This document shows positions 18,411-31,275 of a stretch of DNA of 64,000 nt, one piece after another. The notes beneath the pieces are model-generated. The model did no database searches. It was given only the letters and a program-made list of their open reading frames with translations, and had not been told where the DNA came from. A program made the translations under genes and the position numbers. The DNA is from Alteribacter lacisalsi (GTDB lineage: Bacteria; Bacillota; Bacilli; Bacillales; Salisediminibacteriaceae): contig NZ_PDOF01000003.1 of NCBI RefSeq assembly GCF_003226345.1, positions 310,001 through 374,000 on the forward strand. The letters run 5' to 3'. The first letter of the stretch is position 1, and the number at the start of each line of letters is the position of its first letter.

Positions 18411-19664
18411 TTAGTTCAGGCGTCTTTCGGCCTGCTGCTGGAAGTTGTCCAGTTCTTCGTCAAGGTCGGCACCGCCGCGGTTAATCCGCTCAAGTGATGA
18501 AAGCAGATCCTGGGCCACGTTTTCCCACTCGCTTAGTACCGGTGGTGCTACGGCTTCTTCAAGCTGATCGCCAAAGACGGCAAGCTTTTCGTCTTCCTGA
18601 AGCTCTTCGTCATCCCAAGCGGACTGACGAGCCGGCAGTGTGTTTGTCTCTTTGAACCATTCAACCTGTGTTTCAGGCTGGGACATATAGGAGATAAACT
18701 CGAGGGACTCCTCCGGATGCTCAGTTTCAGCAAACACACTCAGGTGGGAGCCGCCGATGGCAGAAGCGTTTCGCTCGCTGCCCGGAAGCATCGCTACATC
18801 CCAGTCGCCGTCAATGTCCGGTGCACTGTCACGAAGGATGTTGACCATCCACGGACCGCTCGAGAACATCGGCTTGCTGCCTTCTTCAAAGCCCTGCTCA
18901 ATTGGCGTACCTTCTGTTACCTGAACGAGCTCTTCAGCGAAGAACGTGTGGTAGTACTCCATCGCTTCTCTGAATGCAGGATCGGCAAAGTTCTCCTCTG
19001 CTGCTTCCTCGTTAAATTCCCATCCGTTCTGCCATGCAAAGATCGGCGGAACGAGCTGGTCATTCTGATCGATATCATAGCCGTACATGCCGTCACCACG
19101 GTCGGCAAGCTCAAGGGACACTTCAAGCATTTCATCCCAGTTCTGCGGCGGCTCGCTGAATCCGTGCTCTTCAAGGATGTCGGAGCGGTAGAATAGGACA
19201 CGGGTATCTACATACCATGGCACACCGTATACAGCGTCATCGTAAACAGTTGTATCAAGAGCGCCTTCAAAGAAATCGTCGTTGCTGATGACGTCGTACT
19301 CGTCTGCGTATTCGGACAGGTCAAGGAAAGCCCCTGCGCCTGCGAATTCCGCCACCCAGGTCGTTCCAAGCTGGAGAACGTCCGGTCCGTTACCGGAGGC
19401 TACGGCTGTGAGCAGGTTATCGTGGGCGTTATCCCACGGAATTGCCTGGACATTGATTTCGATATTGTCGTGTTCGTTTTCAAAGTCTTCTACAAAAGAC
19501 CCGAGGCGGTTTCCTTCCTCACCCATCGCCCATACGTCGAGAGTGACTGTTTCGCCGTTTCCGGCCTGGTCGCCACCGTTATCATTACCATCATCGTTTC
19601 CGCAGCCGGCTGCTGCAATGACGGAAATACCGGCAAACATGGCTAAGCTCTTTTTAAATTTCAT
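18411..19664 (-). CDS. ABC sugar transporter substrate-binding lipoprotein (glucan oligosaccharide)
   Basis: 417 residues, family 1 extracellular solute-binding protein. Signal peptide with lipobox AAAGC (Cys 21), then a Gly/Asp/Asn-rich linker. Core starts VTLDVWAMGEEGNRL; AIPWDNAHDNLLTAVASGNG and PDVLQLGTTWVAEFAG are the conserved first-lobe strands. Very acidic, as expected for an external protein of a haloalkaliphile. First gene of the importer/GH3/GH94/LacI unit, with a TGAAACGTTTCA operator 22 bases before its start. Its likely ligands are beta-1,2-gluco-oligosaccharides released by the GH144-like enzyme encoded next door; the sequence alone only shows a sugar-binding protein. Confidence 0.88.
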   Translation of the reverse strand: MKFKKSLAMFAGISVIAAAGCGNDDGNDNGGDQAGNGETVTLDVWAMGEEGNRLGSFVEDFENEHDNIEINVQAIPWDNAHDNLLTAVASGNGPDVLQLGTTWVAEFAGAGAFLDLSEYADEYDVISNDDFFEGALDTTVYDDAVYGVPWYVDTRVLFYRSDILEEHGFSEPPQNWDEMLEVSLELADRGDGMYGYDIDQNDQLVPPIFAWQNGWEFNEEAAEENFADPAFREAMEYYHTFFAEELVQVTEGTPIEQGFEEGSKPMFSSGPWMVNILRDSAPDIDGDWDVAMLPGSERNASAIGGSHLSVFAETEHPEESLEFISYMSQPETQVEWFKETNTLPARQSAWDDEELQEDEKLAVFGDQLEEAVAPPVLSEWENVAQDLLSSLERINRGGADLDEELDNFQQQAERRLN

Positions 19665-19685
19665 CTTTTGACCCTCCCATTTTAG

Positions 19686-19697
19686 TGAAACGTTTCA
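19686..19697. promoter_or_regulatory. LacI-type operator before the binding-protein gene
   Basis: TGAAACGTTTCA, a perfect 12-base palindrome with central CG. Identical to the site at 21555-21566. At this place it would block initiation at the SBP/permease/GH3/GH94 operon. Confidence 0.7.
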
Positions 19698-19763
19698 ATT
19701 ATTTGATAAAAAAAACTATTAAAGATAATACCCTCGGTATGAATATCTCAGTGTTACTTCCGG

Positions 19764-19880
19764 ATTCCGCTGCAGGCGGACGCTTTCCTAAGGTCTGGCC
19801 TCAGACTCCTCGAGAAAACCACTCTGTGGGGTCTTCGGTTGATGCGATTCCCACTGGAGTCGCCGCCTTTCGCTTCATCC
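19764..19880. mobile_element. MITE-like repeat B (short form)
   Basis: ATTCCGCTGCAGGCGGACGC to GGAGTCGCCGCCTTTCGCTT, with the middle CTGTGGGGTCTTCGG. It sits between the operator of the importer operon and the 3' end of the GH144-like gene. Ends are imperfect inverted repeats. Confidence 0.75.
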
Positions 19881-19920
19881 TATAATGGTAAAAGACATTT
19901 ATTAGCACCATTTCAATTTT

Positions 19921-19950
19921 GAGGGGACATAAGTTGTCCTGTCCCCTCTT
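19921..19950. terminator. Hairpin at the 3' end of the GH144-like gene
   Basis: GAGGGGACA and TGTCCCCTC form a nine-pair stem with a ten-base loop. The T-rich tail (TTATTATT) is on the plus-strand side, so as a terminator for the minus-strand gene it is not standard; it may be bidirectional or an mRNA end-stabiliser. Confidence 0.5.
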
Positions 19951-19958
19951 ATTATTGC

Positions 19959-21317
19959 CTACTCGTTAATCGAAAATTCTTCTCTTTCAAGCAGGTGTTC
20001 CGGGTTGGATCCGATTTCGTTTTCGTGGAAATAGTTTTTGATCAGGCCGTCATGGTTAAAGTTGGCGATCGAGAGCATGATCATGCCCTGATCGAGGGCC
20101 AGATACGCCTCTGTCACTTCACCAGTATGGACATTTACGGTGTCATAGAAACCGTACGGCCCGTAAAGTCCCATGCTGCGGAGTTCTTTAAAGTTATCAA
20201 ACACGTCCATCGGTGCATATTCAAGTGCAAGGAAGGACGCATGTGGTGTTACGGTGCCATCTTCAGGATAGCCTTCCATACCGCCGGCAGGCACGCCGAA
20301 TTCCTGATAGTCACCAGGGACCGCTGCCGGTGAGAAGCCCCATACCGGATAGCCTTCTTCTTCCGCATGCGCGATCTGCAGTTCAACATGTCGGTGGTTA
20401 TTCAGTCCAAGTGCGTCTGTACCAAGCTCTTTCTCTTTTACAAGCAGTCCCGGCATTAAGGCTTCAAACATGCTTCCGCCCCAGCTTGGCACATACTTGA
20501 TATCGTTGTGCTCGTAATGCCCCTGGAAGAAAGTCACGCCGTCGTATTCTACGTCATATCCCTGTGGAATCTGGCTCTGCCAGTCCCACTCAGGCGGGAA
20601 GGTACGGTGCATGTGCCACCAGTGCTCCGCAGGAACATCGCCTTTCCCGATTGCAAGATAGCTTGTGATTCTCGGTTCCGTGTAAAAAGCGCCGTAATGG
20701 TGATCCGTCAGGCTGCCTGTTTCCGCGTCGTAGCCGCCGTGGAACAGGTTCTCATCAGAATCGTAAAGCGTGGAATAATCCATTCCTTCTGCAAGGGCCA
20801 GGGCATCTTCTTCAAGCTCTTCGTAGGCTTCTGCTACAACAACGAGCCCTGCCGTAAGCCAGCCGTTATCCACCTGTGAGATAAACTGTCCCCAGTCTGT
20901 CATCAGGCTCGCATCGTCCGTGAAGTACCAGTTGTAGTACAGGCCGTTCCACGTTTCCATTTCCTGAAGACTGCTGATCGTTTTGCTGATTTTCTCAATG
21001 GCTTCATCTCTAGTAACAAAGCCCATCTCTTCCGCTGAAATGACGCTCATCATATAAAGACCGATGTTCGTCGGTGATGTATGCTTTCCTTCTTCGTCTT
21101 CATCCAGGCGGACAATATCATAGGTGAGACCTGTTTCTTCATCGGTAAAATCCTCGAAATACTTGTAGGTTTTCTTCGCAATGGCGTTCAGCTGCTTTTC
21201 AAGTGCAACCTCATGTCCGGGTGGATGCCCTTCGTGCGGCGGCTGGGCATGCTGCGTGGATGGCAGCAGTGCAAAAACGAGAACAGCGGTTAACATGATG
21301 CTCAATACCTTTTTCAT
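19959..21317 (-). CDS. Secreted GH144-like (glycoamylase-fold) endo-beta-1,2-glucanase
   Basis: 452 residues with a signal peptide (about 1-24) and a His/Pro-rich linker. The catalytic part has the PF10091/GH144-type (alpha/alpha)6 barrel motifs: TSPTNIGLYMMSVISAEEMG, GGYDAETGSLTDHHYGAFYT, EPRITSYLAIGKGDVPAEHW, SWGGSMFEALMPGLLV and AYLALDQGMIMLSIANF. Families with this domain cleave beta-1,2-glucan to short sophoro-oligosaccharides. Its product would feed the ABC importer and the GH94/GH3 enzymes encoded downstream on the same strand. It has its own promoter with two LacI-type operators. Function is inferred from domain and context; secreted glycoamylase-like proteins with other substrates exist. 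Confidence 0.75.
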   Translation of the reverse strand: MKKVLSIMLTAVLVFALLPSTQHAQPPHEGHPPGHEVALEKQLNAIAKKTYKYFEDFTDEETGLTYDIVRLDEDEEGKHTSPTNIGLYMMSVISAEEMGFVTRDEAIEKISKTISSLQEMETWNGLYYNWYFTDDASLMTDWGQFISQVDNGWLTAGLVVVAEAYEELEEDALALAEGMDYSTLYDSDENLFHGGYDAETGSLTDHHYGAFYTEPRITSYLAIGKGDVPAEHWWHMHRTFPPEWDWQSQIPQGYDVEYDGVTFFQGHYEHNDIKYVPSWGGSMFEALMPGLLVKEKELGTDALGLNNHRHVELQIAHAEEEGYPVWGFSPAAVPGDYQEFGVPAGGMEGYPEDGTVTPHASFLALEYAPMDVFDNFKELRSMGLYGPYGFYDTVNVHTGEVTEAYLALDQGMIMLSIANFNHDGLIKNYFHENEIGSNPEHLLEREEFSINE

Positions 21318-21487
21318 AACTTCATCGTCCTTTCATAGGGAGATTATTGATACAAGACAAACGGGAAAAAGTCAGATCAGGTTCGGAATGCGGCTTTCAG
21401 GACGCTGGCAGCTCCAGCAATCACCTCCTCAAAATTGAGAAACTGTTGTGTCTGAAGTATGTAGTATGCTTAGTCATGCGAGGTAAT

Positions 21488-21566
21488 TGAAACGTTTCTA
21501 TAAAACAAATATTGGAATTCATTAATACATAACAAATACAGGCTTAACTTTAGGTGAAACGTTTCA
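21488..21566. promoter_or_regulatory. Two LacI-type operators before the GH144-like gene
   Basis: TGAAACGTTTCT (21488-21499) and TGAAACGTTTCA (21555-21566), 67 bases centre to centre, a spacing compatible with DNA looping between repressor dimers. They lie in the divergent gap between the glucanase and xylanase genes, 170-250 bases upstream of the former. Confidence 0.65.
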
Positions 21567-23121
<1,555 letters not shown>

Positions 23122-23165
23122 ATGATTCATTGAGAGCTCTGTGCGAAAATCATTAAGAACATGAT

Positions 23166-23197
23166 AAGGCCACCCAAATGAAATGCCGGGTGGCCTT
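23166..23197 (+). terminator. Stem-loop after the xylanase gene
   Basis: AAGGCCACCC (23166-23175) pairs perfectly with GGGTGGCCTT (23188-23197). No clear T-run on either strand; lying between convergent xynA and araR it may serve both. Confidence 0.6.
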
Positions 23198-23276
23198 AAC
23201 TATGATCAAATATGCTGAACCTGCTAACAACCCCTCCTGCTGGTTCAGAAGGAAGCCCCCCTGATCCGATAAAAAT

Positions 23277-23302
23277 GCAAATTGAGAACCGTCCCCACTT
23301 AG
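23277..23302. repeat. GGGGACGGTTC repeat, single arm (copy 3)
   Basis: AATTGAGAACCGTCCCCACT, one arm only, ending three bases from the araR stop codon. Same sequence as the arms of copies 1 and 2. Confidence 0.75.
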
Positions 23303-23304
23303 CA

Positions 23305-24420
23305 TTATTGGGGTTCTTTTTGTCTTATTTCCTCTGTTGACTGGCGCTGGATAAGGGATGCAGGAAAGACTACCGGCTGAACCGTCTCTACTTTTGAGGA
23401 ACTGCGGGCCATCTCAATCATTCTGATAACTGTGCGGGCCGCTTCCATTCCCAGCTCTTCTTTTGGATGTTCAATCGTTGTGAGCTTAACTTCGGAAGCA
23501 GTGGACAGGAATGAATCGTCAAACCCGACAATCGATATACGCTGGGGCACGGCCAGTTTAAGTTCACGAAGAACATGGAGCAGATTCAGTGCAAGCTGGT
23601 CATTGTAACAGACGACCGCTGTCGGCGGTGCATCGGATTCCTTTAATTTTCTTTTCAGCTCGTTGACCGGAACCGTCTCCCTCGTTTCGGTCGTAAACGT
23701 AACGATGTTCTGAGGGCTCAAGGTCGCTCCTCTGTCTCGATGAGCCTTAATAAACCCTTTCATTCTCTTCATACCCTGAATGTCGTCGTTCTTAAAGATG
23801 CCTAAAATACGTTCGTGGCCTAACTCCAGTAAATGGTCCGTCTGGAGCCTTCCCCCTTCCACATCATCCATAATTACATGAACCGGTTCGAGTTCTTCAT
23901 AGTAAGCGTTTATCATCACATACGGGATGTTAAGGCGCTCCAGGTTAAGATAATAGTTAATGTTCGGGTTGGGGAGTGCACTTTTAGTAGGTTCGATGAT
24001 AATGCCGTCAAACTGCTGGGATAAGACAGCTTCCAGACACCGCCTTTCTTCCTCGTGATCATTATTGGTACTGAATACCGTGACCTGATAACCGTGCTTT
24101 TTGAAAATCCGCTCTGCCCCTCGAATGATGGTAGGAAAGATGTAATCGGAGAAGTAGGTCGTAATGACCGCAATATTCTTTGTTCCTTCTTTTACATCTA
24201 CTTCTGCAGACCATTCTGCACAAAACGTTCCTGCCCCCTGTTTCTTGTAGATCCATCCCTCATTAACCAGTTCATCAATGGCTTTTCGGATCGTATGCCT
24301 GCTTACCCCATATTCTCTCAGGAGCTCATTTTCAGATCCGACCTTTTCATGGGGCTGAAAATACCCCTGCATAATTTTTGATTTTATCTCTGATTTTACA
24401 TAGCTGTATTTTGTTTTCAC
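23305..24420 (-). CDS. araR: AraR-like arabinose repressor (GntR DNA-binding domain, LacI-type sensor)
   Basis: 371 residues, AraR length. GntR winged helix at about residues 4-70 (SENELLREYGVSRHTIRKAI, GWIYKKQGAGTF), then a LacI/periplasmic-binding-like effector domain (NIAVITTYFSDYIFPTIIRG, PPTAVVCYNDQLALNLL, ISIVGFDDSFLSTASEVKLT). This chimeric layout is characteristic of AraR, which is released from its operators by L-arabinose. Operators of the AraR form are found before its own gene, before the araPQ unit and before araN. It separates xynA from the arabinoxylan genes and presumably controls all of them. Confidence 0.92.
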   Translation of the reverse strand: MKTKYSYVKSEIKSKIMQGYFQPHEKVGSENELLREYGVSRHTIRKAIDELVNEGWIYKKQGAGTFCAEWSAEVDVKEGTKNIAVITTYFSDYIFPTIIRGAERIFKKHGYQVTVFSTNNDHEEERRCLEAVLSQQFDGIIIEPTKSALPNPNINYYLNLERLNIPYVMINAYYEELEPVHVIMDDVEGGRLQTDHLLELGHERILGIFKNDDIQGMKRMKGFIKAHRDRGATLSPQNIVTFTTETRETVPVNELKRKLKESDAPPTAVVCYNDQLALNLLHVLRELKLAVPQRISIVGFDDSFLSTASEVKLTTIEHPKEELGMEAARTVIRMIEMARSSSKVETVQPVVFPASLIQRQSTEEIRQKEPQ

Positions 24421-24679
24421 GCATGCTTCACCTCATTTTAAGATCCAGCTTACTTCAAGTAATGACTAATACAGGTAAAAGAGGAAGCCCTTTGCACCTG
24501 CCTTCACCCTTCTCACAATCAACTTATACGTACAATTATTTTCCGACGGTAATATATCTAATATACACGTTAATACAGGGTTTTTCAATTGATCAGTCCA
24601 CAAAATATATCCACAAACTACCTTTTACCATACAAATATTCGTTATCTATAAGAGGGTCACTCGTCTACAGAAAATAAA
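24421..24679. promoter_or_regulatory. araR promoter region with AraR-type operator
   Basis: ACTTATACGTACAATTA (24522-24538) matches the core TACGTACAA of Bacillus AraR sites (ATTTGTACGTACAAAT type). It lies about 100 bases before the araR start and suggests autoregulation. The rest of the gap is AT-rich without a gene. Confidence 0.6.
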
Positions 24680-24716
24680 CAATAAAAACACCCCCATGCC
24701 ACAGCATAGGGATGCT
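24680..24716 (-). terminator. Terminator of the araPQ-yesL-abfA-GH43 unit
   Basis: On the minus strand CATCCCTATGC and GCATGGGGGTG form an imperfect 11-pair stem with a TGTG loop, followed by TTTTTATTGTTT. Placed 37 bases after the GH43 stop. Confidence 0.75.
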
Positions 24717-24752
24717 TTCCTTCCTGAATCATCTTTTATCATCTCCACAGCA

Positions 24753-27868
<3,116 letters not shown>

Positions 27869-27870
27869 TT

Positions 27871-28053
27871 AGCTCTTTTCGTAAAGATTGTTGTTATATT
27901 ACGCTGCAGGCGGACACTTTCCGCGGGCATCGCCTCAGCCTCCTCGGGAAAAACGCCCTGCGGGGTCTTCAGCCGATGCTTTTCCCGCTGGAGTCGCCGC
28001 CTTCCGCTCCATTCAAATGATACGTAAAGCAACAATCTATCCGAAAACAACTT
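27871..28053. mobile_element. MITE-like repeat C (short form, complete ends)
   Basis: Left end AGCTCTTTTCGTAAAGATTG and right end, read on the other strand, AAGTTGTTTTCGGATAGATT form long imperfect terminal inverted repeats. The core carries GCAGGCGGACACTTTCCGCG, CTGCGGGGTCTTCAGC and CCCGCTGGAGTCGCCGCC. It is located between yesL and abfA, inside a probable operon. Confidence 0.85.
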
Positions 28054-28059
28054 TCTTTT

Positions 28060-28671
28060 TTAAGCATGCTGCTTCATTTTCAGTCTTTCAATCGTCCGAT
28101 TAAAAAACCACATCAGGATATAGGCAAGAACACTTCCGGAGAAAAATACAATAAAAGCCGGGAAGGAGAGTGACAGGTAAATCGTCCCCCATACAACAGC
28201 ACCGAACAAGACAGCTACATGCAGCCTCCCGAAAATAAAGCGGAGCGTATTGATGAAGGTATTTCGCACTCCTCCCTGATAATACACCCACACCGGATAA
28301 ATGGTGACCAGCACCAATCCATAGATAAAGACGATAATCAAAAAGGCAATAACCACAGGCAGCGGGGTTGTCCCTGCCGCCCCCTCAATCAGCCGGAAAT
28401 TGAGATACAGGAGCCCGCCGATCAAAACGAGCACCCACCCGACTGCATTCGCCCGGACAAACGAGGCTTTGTAAACCTTAAAGAATGGTTTTACGAAAGG
28501 TGATTCCTCCCGGCTGCGAATCCACTGCTGAACGGTTACAAACAGGGCGTAAGTGGCCGGGAATAATCCCAGAATCCCGAGTCCGGCTGCTGTAAAGCCA
28601 ATCCAGACAAGATTTAAGAGGGCAAACCTGCTGATAAAACGGAGTGCTTCTTCCAATTTTGCAGTAATCAT
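28060..28671 (-). CDS. yesL: YesL-family (DUF624) membrane protein
   Basis: 203 residues from the ATG at 28671, preceded by GAGAGGAGGAGAAT; a frame from 28692 lacks its own site. Five or so membrane segments, start NLVWIGFTAAGLGILGLFPA as in other YesL proteins. Members are usually encoded beside ABC sugar importers for plant polysaccharide fragments in Firmicutes; the function is unknown, an accessory role in transport being presumed. Ten bases or so downstream of araQ, same strand. MITE C follows its stop closely. Confidence 0.85.
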   Translation of the reverse strand: MITAKLEEALRFISRFALLNLVWIGFTAAGLGILGLFPATYALFVTVQQWIRSREESPFVKPFFKVYKASFVRANAVGWVLVLIGGLLYLNFRLIEGAAGTTPLPVVIAFLIIVFIYGLVLVTIYPVWVYYQGGVRNTFINTLRFIFGRLHVAVLFGAVVWGTIYLSLSFPAFIVFFSGSVLAYILMWFFNRTIERLKMKQHA

Positions 28672-28701
28672 ATTCTCCTCCTCTCTCGGCATCTTCTGCC
28701 G

Positions 28702-29556
28702 TTATCCTTTCACACCGCCGGAAGTCAGCCCGGCAATAAAGAAACGCTGGAAGAATAAAAACAGAACAATGATCGGAATAATCGCCATCACCGATCCCGA
28801 AAATAGAACCTGATAATTGTTTCCATACGGAGTCAATAAAGTGGCAAGTCCAACCGGCAGGGTAAACATGTCATTTGACCTCAGCACAATCAGCGGCCAT
28901 AAAAAGTTATTCCAGCTGGCCAGTCCCTGCAGGATCGCCATCGCCGCAAAGGAAGGCAGCATTAATGGTGCCATTATGCGGGCAAAGATACCAAACTCGG
29001 TACAGCCGTCCACCCTCCCTGATTCCATCAGTTCTTTCGGAAGACCAAGACAGTACTGCCGGAAGAAAAACACGGCGATCGGAGCGACAATCAGCGGCAG
29101 CATGACGCCAAGGTAGGAATCCACCAGTCTTAAATTCACCATCATCGTATATAGAGGCAGCATAAGAATTTCAAACGGAATCATGAGAATCAGCAGCACC
29201 AGAACAAAAATGAAGCGCTTTCCTTTGAACTCATACAGTGCCAGCGCATATCCGACCATCGAGGAGAAAAACAACGACAGGACAATCAGTACGATCGAAA
29301 TAATTAAGCTGTTTACGTACCATCTCCAGTAAGCACCGGCCTCACCGCCGAAGAGCGATTGGAAATTATCCATGCTGAAACTGGAAAAAAACAGCTGTGC
29401 CGTTAACCCGAACCGCATTAAATCCGACGACGGACTGAACGCCGCAACGACAAGGGAGATAACCGGGAACAGGGCAACCAGCGCCACCAGACTGAACAAG
29501 ACGACCAGCCCGGCACGAATCATTTTTTCCTTACCCGTTAGATATGAATGCTTCAT
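28702..29556 (-). CDS. araQ: ABC arabino-oligosaccharide transporter permease, AraQ-like
   Basis: 284 residues, six membrane segments. Coupling loop SGRVDGCTEFGIFARIMAPL near residue 185 and MalG-like end QRFFIAGLTSGGVKG. Start overlaps the araP stop by one base (TAATG). With AraP and the AraN-like lipoprotein encoded divergently it should import alpha-1,5-arabino- and arabinoxylo-oligosaccharides, powered by a shared MsmX-type ATPase encoded elsewhere. Confidence 0.9.
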   Translation of the reverse strand: MKHSYLTGKEKMIRAGLVVLFSLVALVALFPVISLVVAAFSPSSDLMRFGLTAQLFFSSFSMDNFQSLFGGEAGAYWRWYVNSLIISIVLIVLSLFFSSMVGYALALYEFKGKRFIFVLVLLILMIPFEILMLPLYTMMVNLRLVDSYLGVMLPLIVAPIAVFFFRQYCLGLPKELMESGRVDGCTEFGIFARIMAPLMLPSFAAMAILQGLASWNNFLWPLIVLRSNDMFTLPVGLATLLTPYGNNYQVLFSGSVMAIIPIIVLFLFFQRFFIAGLTSGGVKG

Positions 29557-30491
29557 TACGCACCCTCCTTCTTAAAGGCTCCAGTGAGATAGAGCTGAAT
29601 AATGCTGACGACGAATATGATCCCAAGCAGGACAATCCCAATCGCCGCACCAAAGCCCATGTCATTTCTCTGGATCCCTTCCTGATAGATATAACCGACC
29701 ATTGTTAAACCGATGTTTCCCGGTGAGGAAGTTTCAAAGAATACAAAACTCTCTTCAAACATTCGGAAGCCGTTGATTGTCGTGATGGTGGACAAAAAGA
29801 TAAAGATCGGTTTGATAGCCGGGAAGGTGACGTGCCGGAATTTCTGCCATGCATTTGCCCCGTCAATATCGGCAGCCTCGTAGAGATCTTTACTTACATT
29901 CTGAAGAGCAGCGAGATAATAGAGAACGTTAACGCCCATCCACCTCCACGAAGCCAGTGCCACCATCAGGAACATCGCCGTTCCCGCGCCGTAGCGCCAT
30001 CCGACCGCCTCCAGGCCGATCAGCTGCAGCACCTGGTTGGCAAATGCCGCCTCGGACTCCCCGAAAATCATCCGGAAAATGGTACCGGCCACAATGACAG
30101 AAGTAAGTGCCGGGATAAAGATCGCTGCACGGAAAAAATTGGTGAACATTATGAGCCGGTGATTAAGAAAAATAGCAAAAATCATAGGAATAAGCGTTAA
30201 AATCACGACGGTCCAGACCACATACACAGTGGTATTCTGAAGGGCTGTGAAAAACACCGGATTGAATACCCTTTCATAGTTTGCTGTCCCTATGTAGTGT
30301 GTCTGGCCAGGCAGAACCCGCTGGAAGCTCATGTTGATCGCACTTATAAATGGATAAAGCGATAATACTAGAAACGAAATAATAAACGGGGAAACAAAAA
30401 TATAGGGAGCTGCTTTTTTTGAATATAAAATGTTTGAGCGCTGTTTTTTTGGTCCAGCGGTTTGAACTGACCTTTCCAACTCCATAATCAA
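29556..30491 (-). CDS. araP: ABC arabino-oligosaccharide transporter permease, AraP-like
   Basis: About 310 residues; TTG 30491 and ATG 30485 are both possible starts after GAGGAGG. Six membrane helices, first one after a basic N-terminus; coupling loop AADIDGANAWQKFRHVTFPA near residue 205. Forms the membrane channel with AraQ. First gene of the minus-strand unit araP-araQ-yesL(-abfA-xynB) and divergent from araN, with AraR-type operators on both sides of the gap. Confidence 0.9.
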   Translation of the reverse strand: MIMELERSVQTAGPKKQRSNILYSKKAAPYIFVSPFIISFLVLSLYPFISAINMSFQRVLPGQTHYIGTANYERVFNPVFFTALQNTTVYVVWTVVILTLIPMIFAIFLNHRLIMFTNFFRAAIFIPALTSVIVAGTIFRMIFGESEAAFANQVLQLIGLEAVGWRYGAGTAMFLMVALASWRWMGVNVLYYLAALQNVSKDLYEAADIDGANAWQKFRHVTFPAIKPIFIFLSTITTINGFRMFEESFVFFETSSPGNIGLTMVGYIYQEGIQRNDMGFGAAIGIVLLGIIFVVSIIQLYLTGAFKKEGA

Positions 30492-30692
30492 AACCTCCTC
30501 ATTTTCTGATTTACTGCTTCAATGTTTCCTTATATGCACGCTGCACACTTACCTGTTCAAAATGTTCTCCACCTCCCGCAAACCTCCACGACCACACAAA
30601 TAAAACATGATTAGGAATATTCAGATATTAAACAACAGATAGAAACGCGACACATTGTTCAACCAATAACTAAAGCGGTTACATATTCGTAT

Positions 30693-30712
30693 AACATGTA
30701 CGTATGTTTATT
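30693..30712. promoter_or_regulatory. AraR-type operator before araP
   Basis: ATAACATGTACGTATGTTTA is a near-perfect inverted repeat centred on GTAC/GTAT and fits the AraR site pattern. It is 200 bases before the araP start. A weaker cre-like AAAGCGGTTACA lies just before it at about 30674. No gene is present in the gap from 30492 to 31275. Confidence 0.65.
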
Positions 30713-30803
30713 TAACGATTATAGAATACATCGAAATTATGCGCAAGTTCAGATTATTAATCTATTATCCCTATGTGAACTTACACTAGATTTTTATATT
30801 ATT

Positions 30804-30981
30804 GGCTCTGTTAAAGTCTGTTGTTGATTTCCGCTCCCTGCGCTCCCTTTCCGCGGGCACCGCTTCAGCCTCCTCGGGGAGAACGCCCTGCGGGGTCTTC
30901 AGCCGGCGCTGTTCCCGCAGGAGTTTCGCGCGTTCTCTTCAATCAAAGATAGAAATATCAACATTGAGCTTTAACAGAGCC
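30804..30981. mobile_element. MITE-like repeat D with GGCTCTGTTAAAG ends
   Basis: GGCTCTGTTAAAG (30804-30816) is exactly inverted at 30969-30981 as CTTTAACAGAGCC. The core resembles the other MITE copies (CCGCGGGCACCGCTTCAGCC, CCTGCGGGGTCTTCAGCC), but the terminal sequence differs, so a different transposase may have moved it. ATT flanks both ends, a possible three-base target duplication. It splits the araP/araN divergent control region. Confidence 0.85.
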
Positions 30982-31086
30982 ATTTTATTAGTAGTACTTT
31001 TCCCTAATTTACAGATCTGTTGCCCCAAACTACAGCAACACCGCGATACCAACGCACCTATTTCAGAAAATTATAATTTTTGATTG

Positions 31087-31107
31087 ACTTGTACGTATGA
31101 GTACAAT
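31087..31107. promoter_or_regulatory. AraR-type operator before araN
   Basis: ACTTGTACGTATGAGTACAA contains the AraR core TTGTACGTA followed by a second GTACAA half. It is 170 bases before the araN start. Confidence 0.65.
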
Positions 31108-31238
31108 AAAATTAATTCCAACGAGTCGTCATTCATTCAGTCTCACTCGTTTAAAGTATCGCGCGTTCTTCCATGTTCAGCTTTCATAGATTACCAGCGC
31201 AGACTTCGTACAAAACGCAGTGATTCTTCACCGGCTCA

Positions 31239-31252
31239 TGTAAGCGTTAACA
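31239..31252 (+). promoter_or_regulatory. cre site (CcpA) before araN
   Basis: TGTAAGCGTTAACA fits the catabolite-responsive element consensus TGWNANCGNTNWCA at every position. It lies 24 bases before the araN start codon, downstream of any promoter, so CcpA would act as a roadblock on the araN-araD-araB-araA transcript. Confidence 0.75.
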
Positions 31253-31275
31253 TTTAATAGGAGGAGGAATCTTTA

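Noticed and set aside
19686-19697. TGAAACGTTTCA read as a CcpA cre site
   Set aside because: Symmetric 12-mer lacks the 14-base cre spacing; occurs only before genes of the glucan system with its own LacI gene.
30674-30688. Possible second cre site (AAAGCGGTTACA) upstream of araP
   Set aside because: First two bases of the consensus do not match; too weak for a separate feature.
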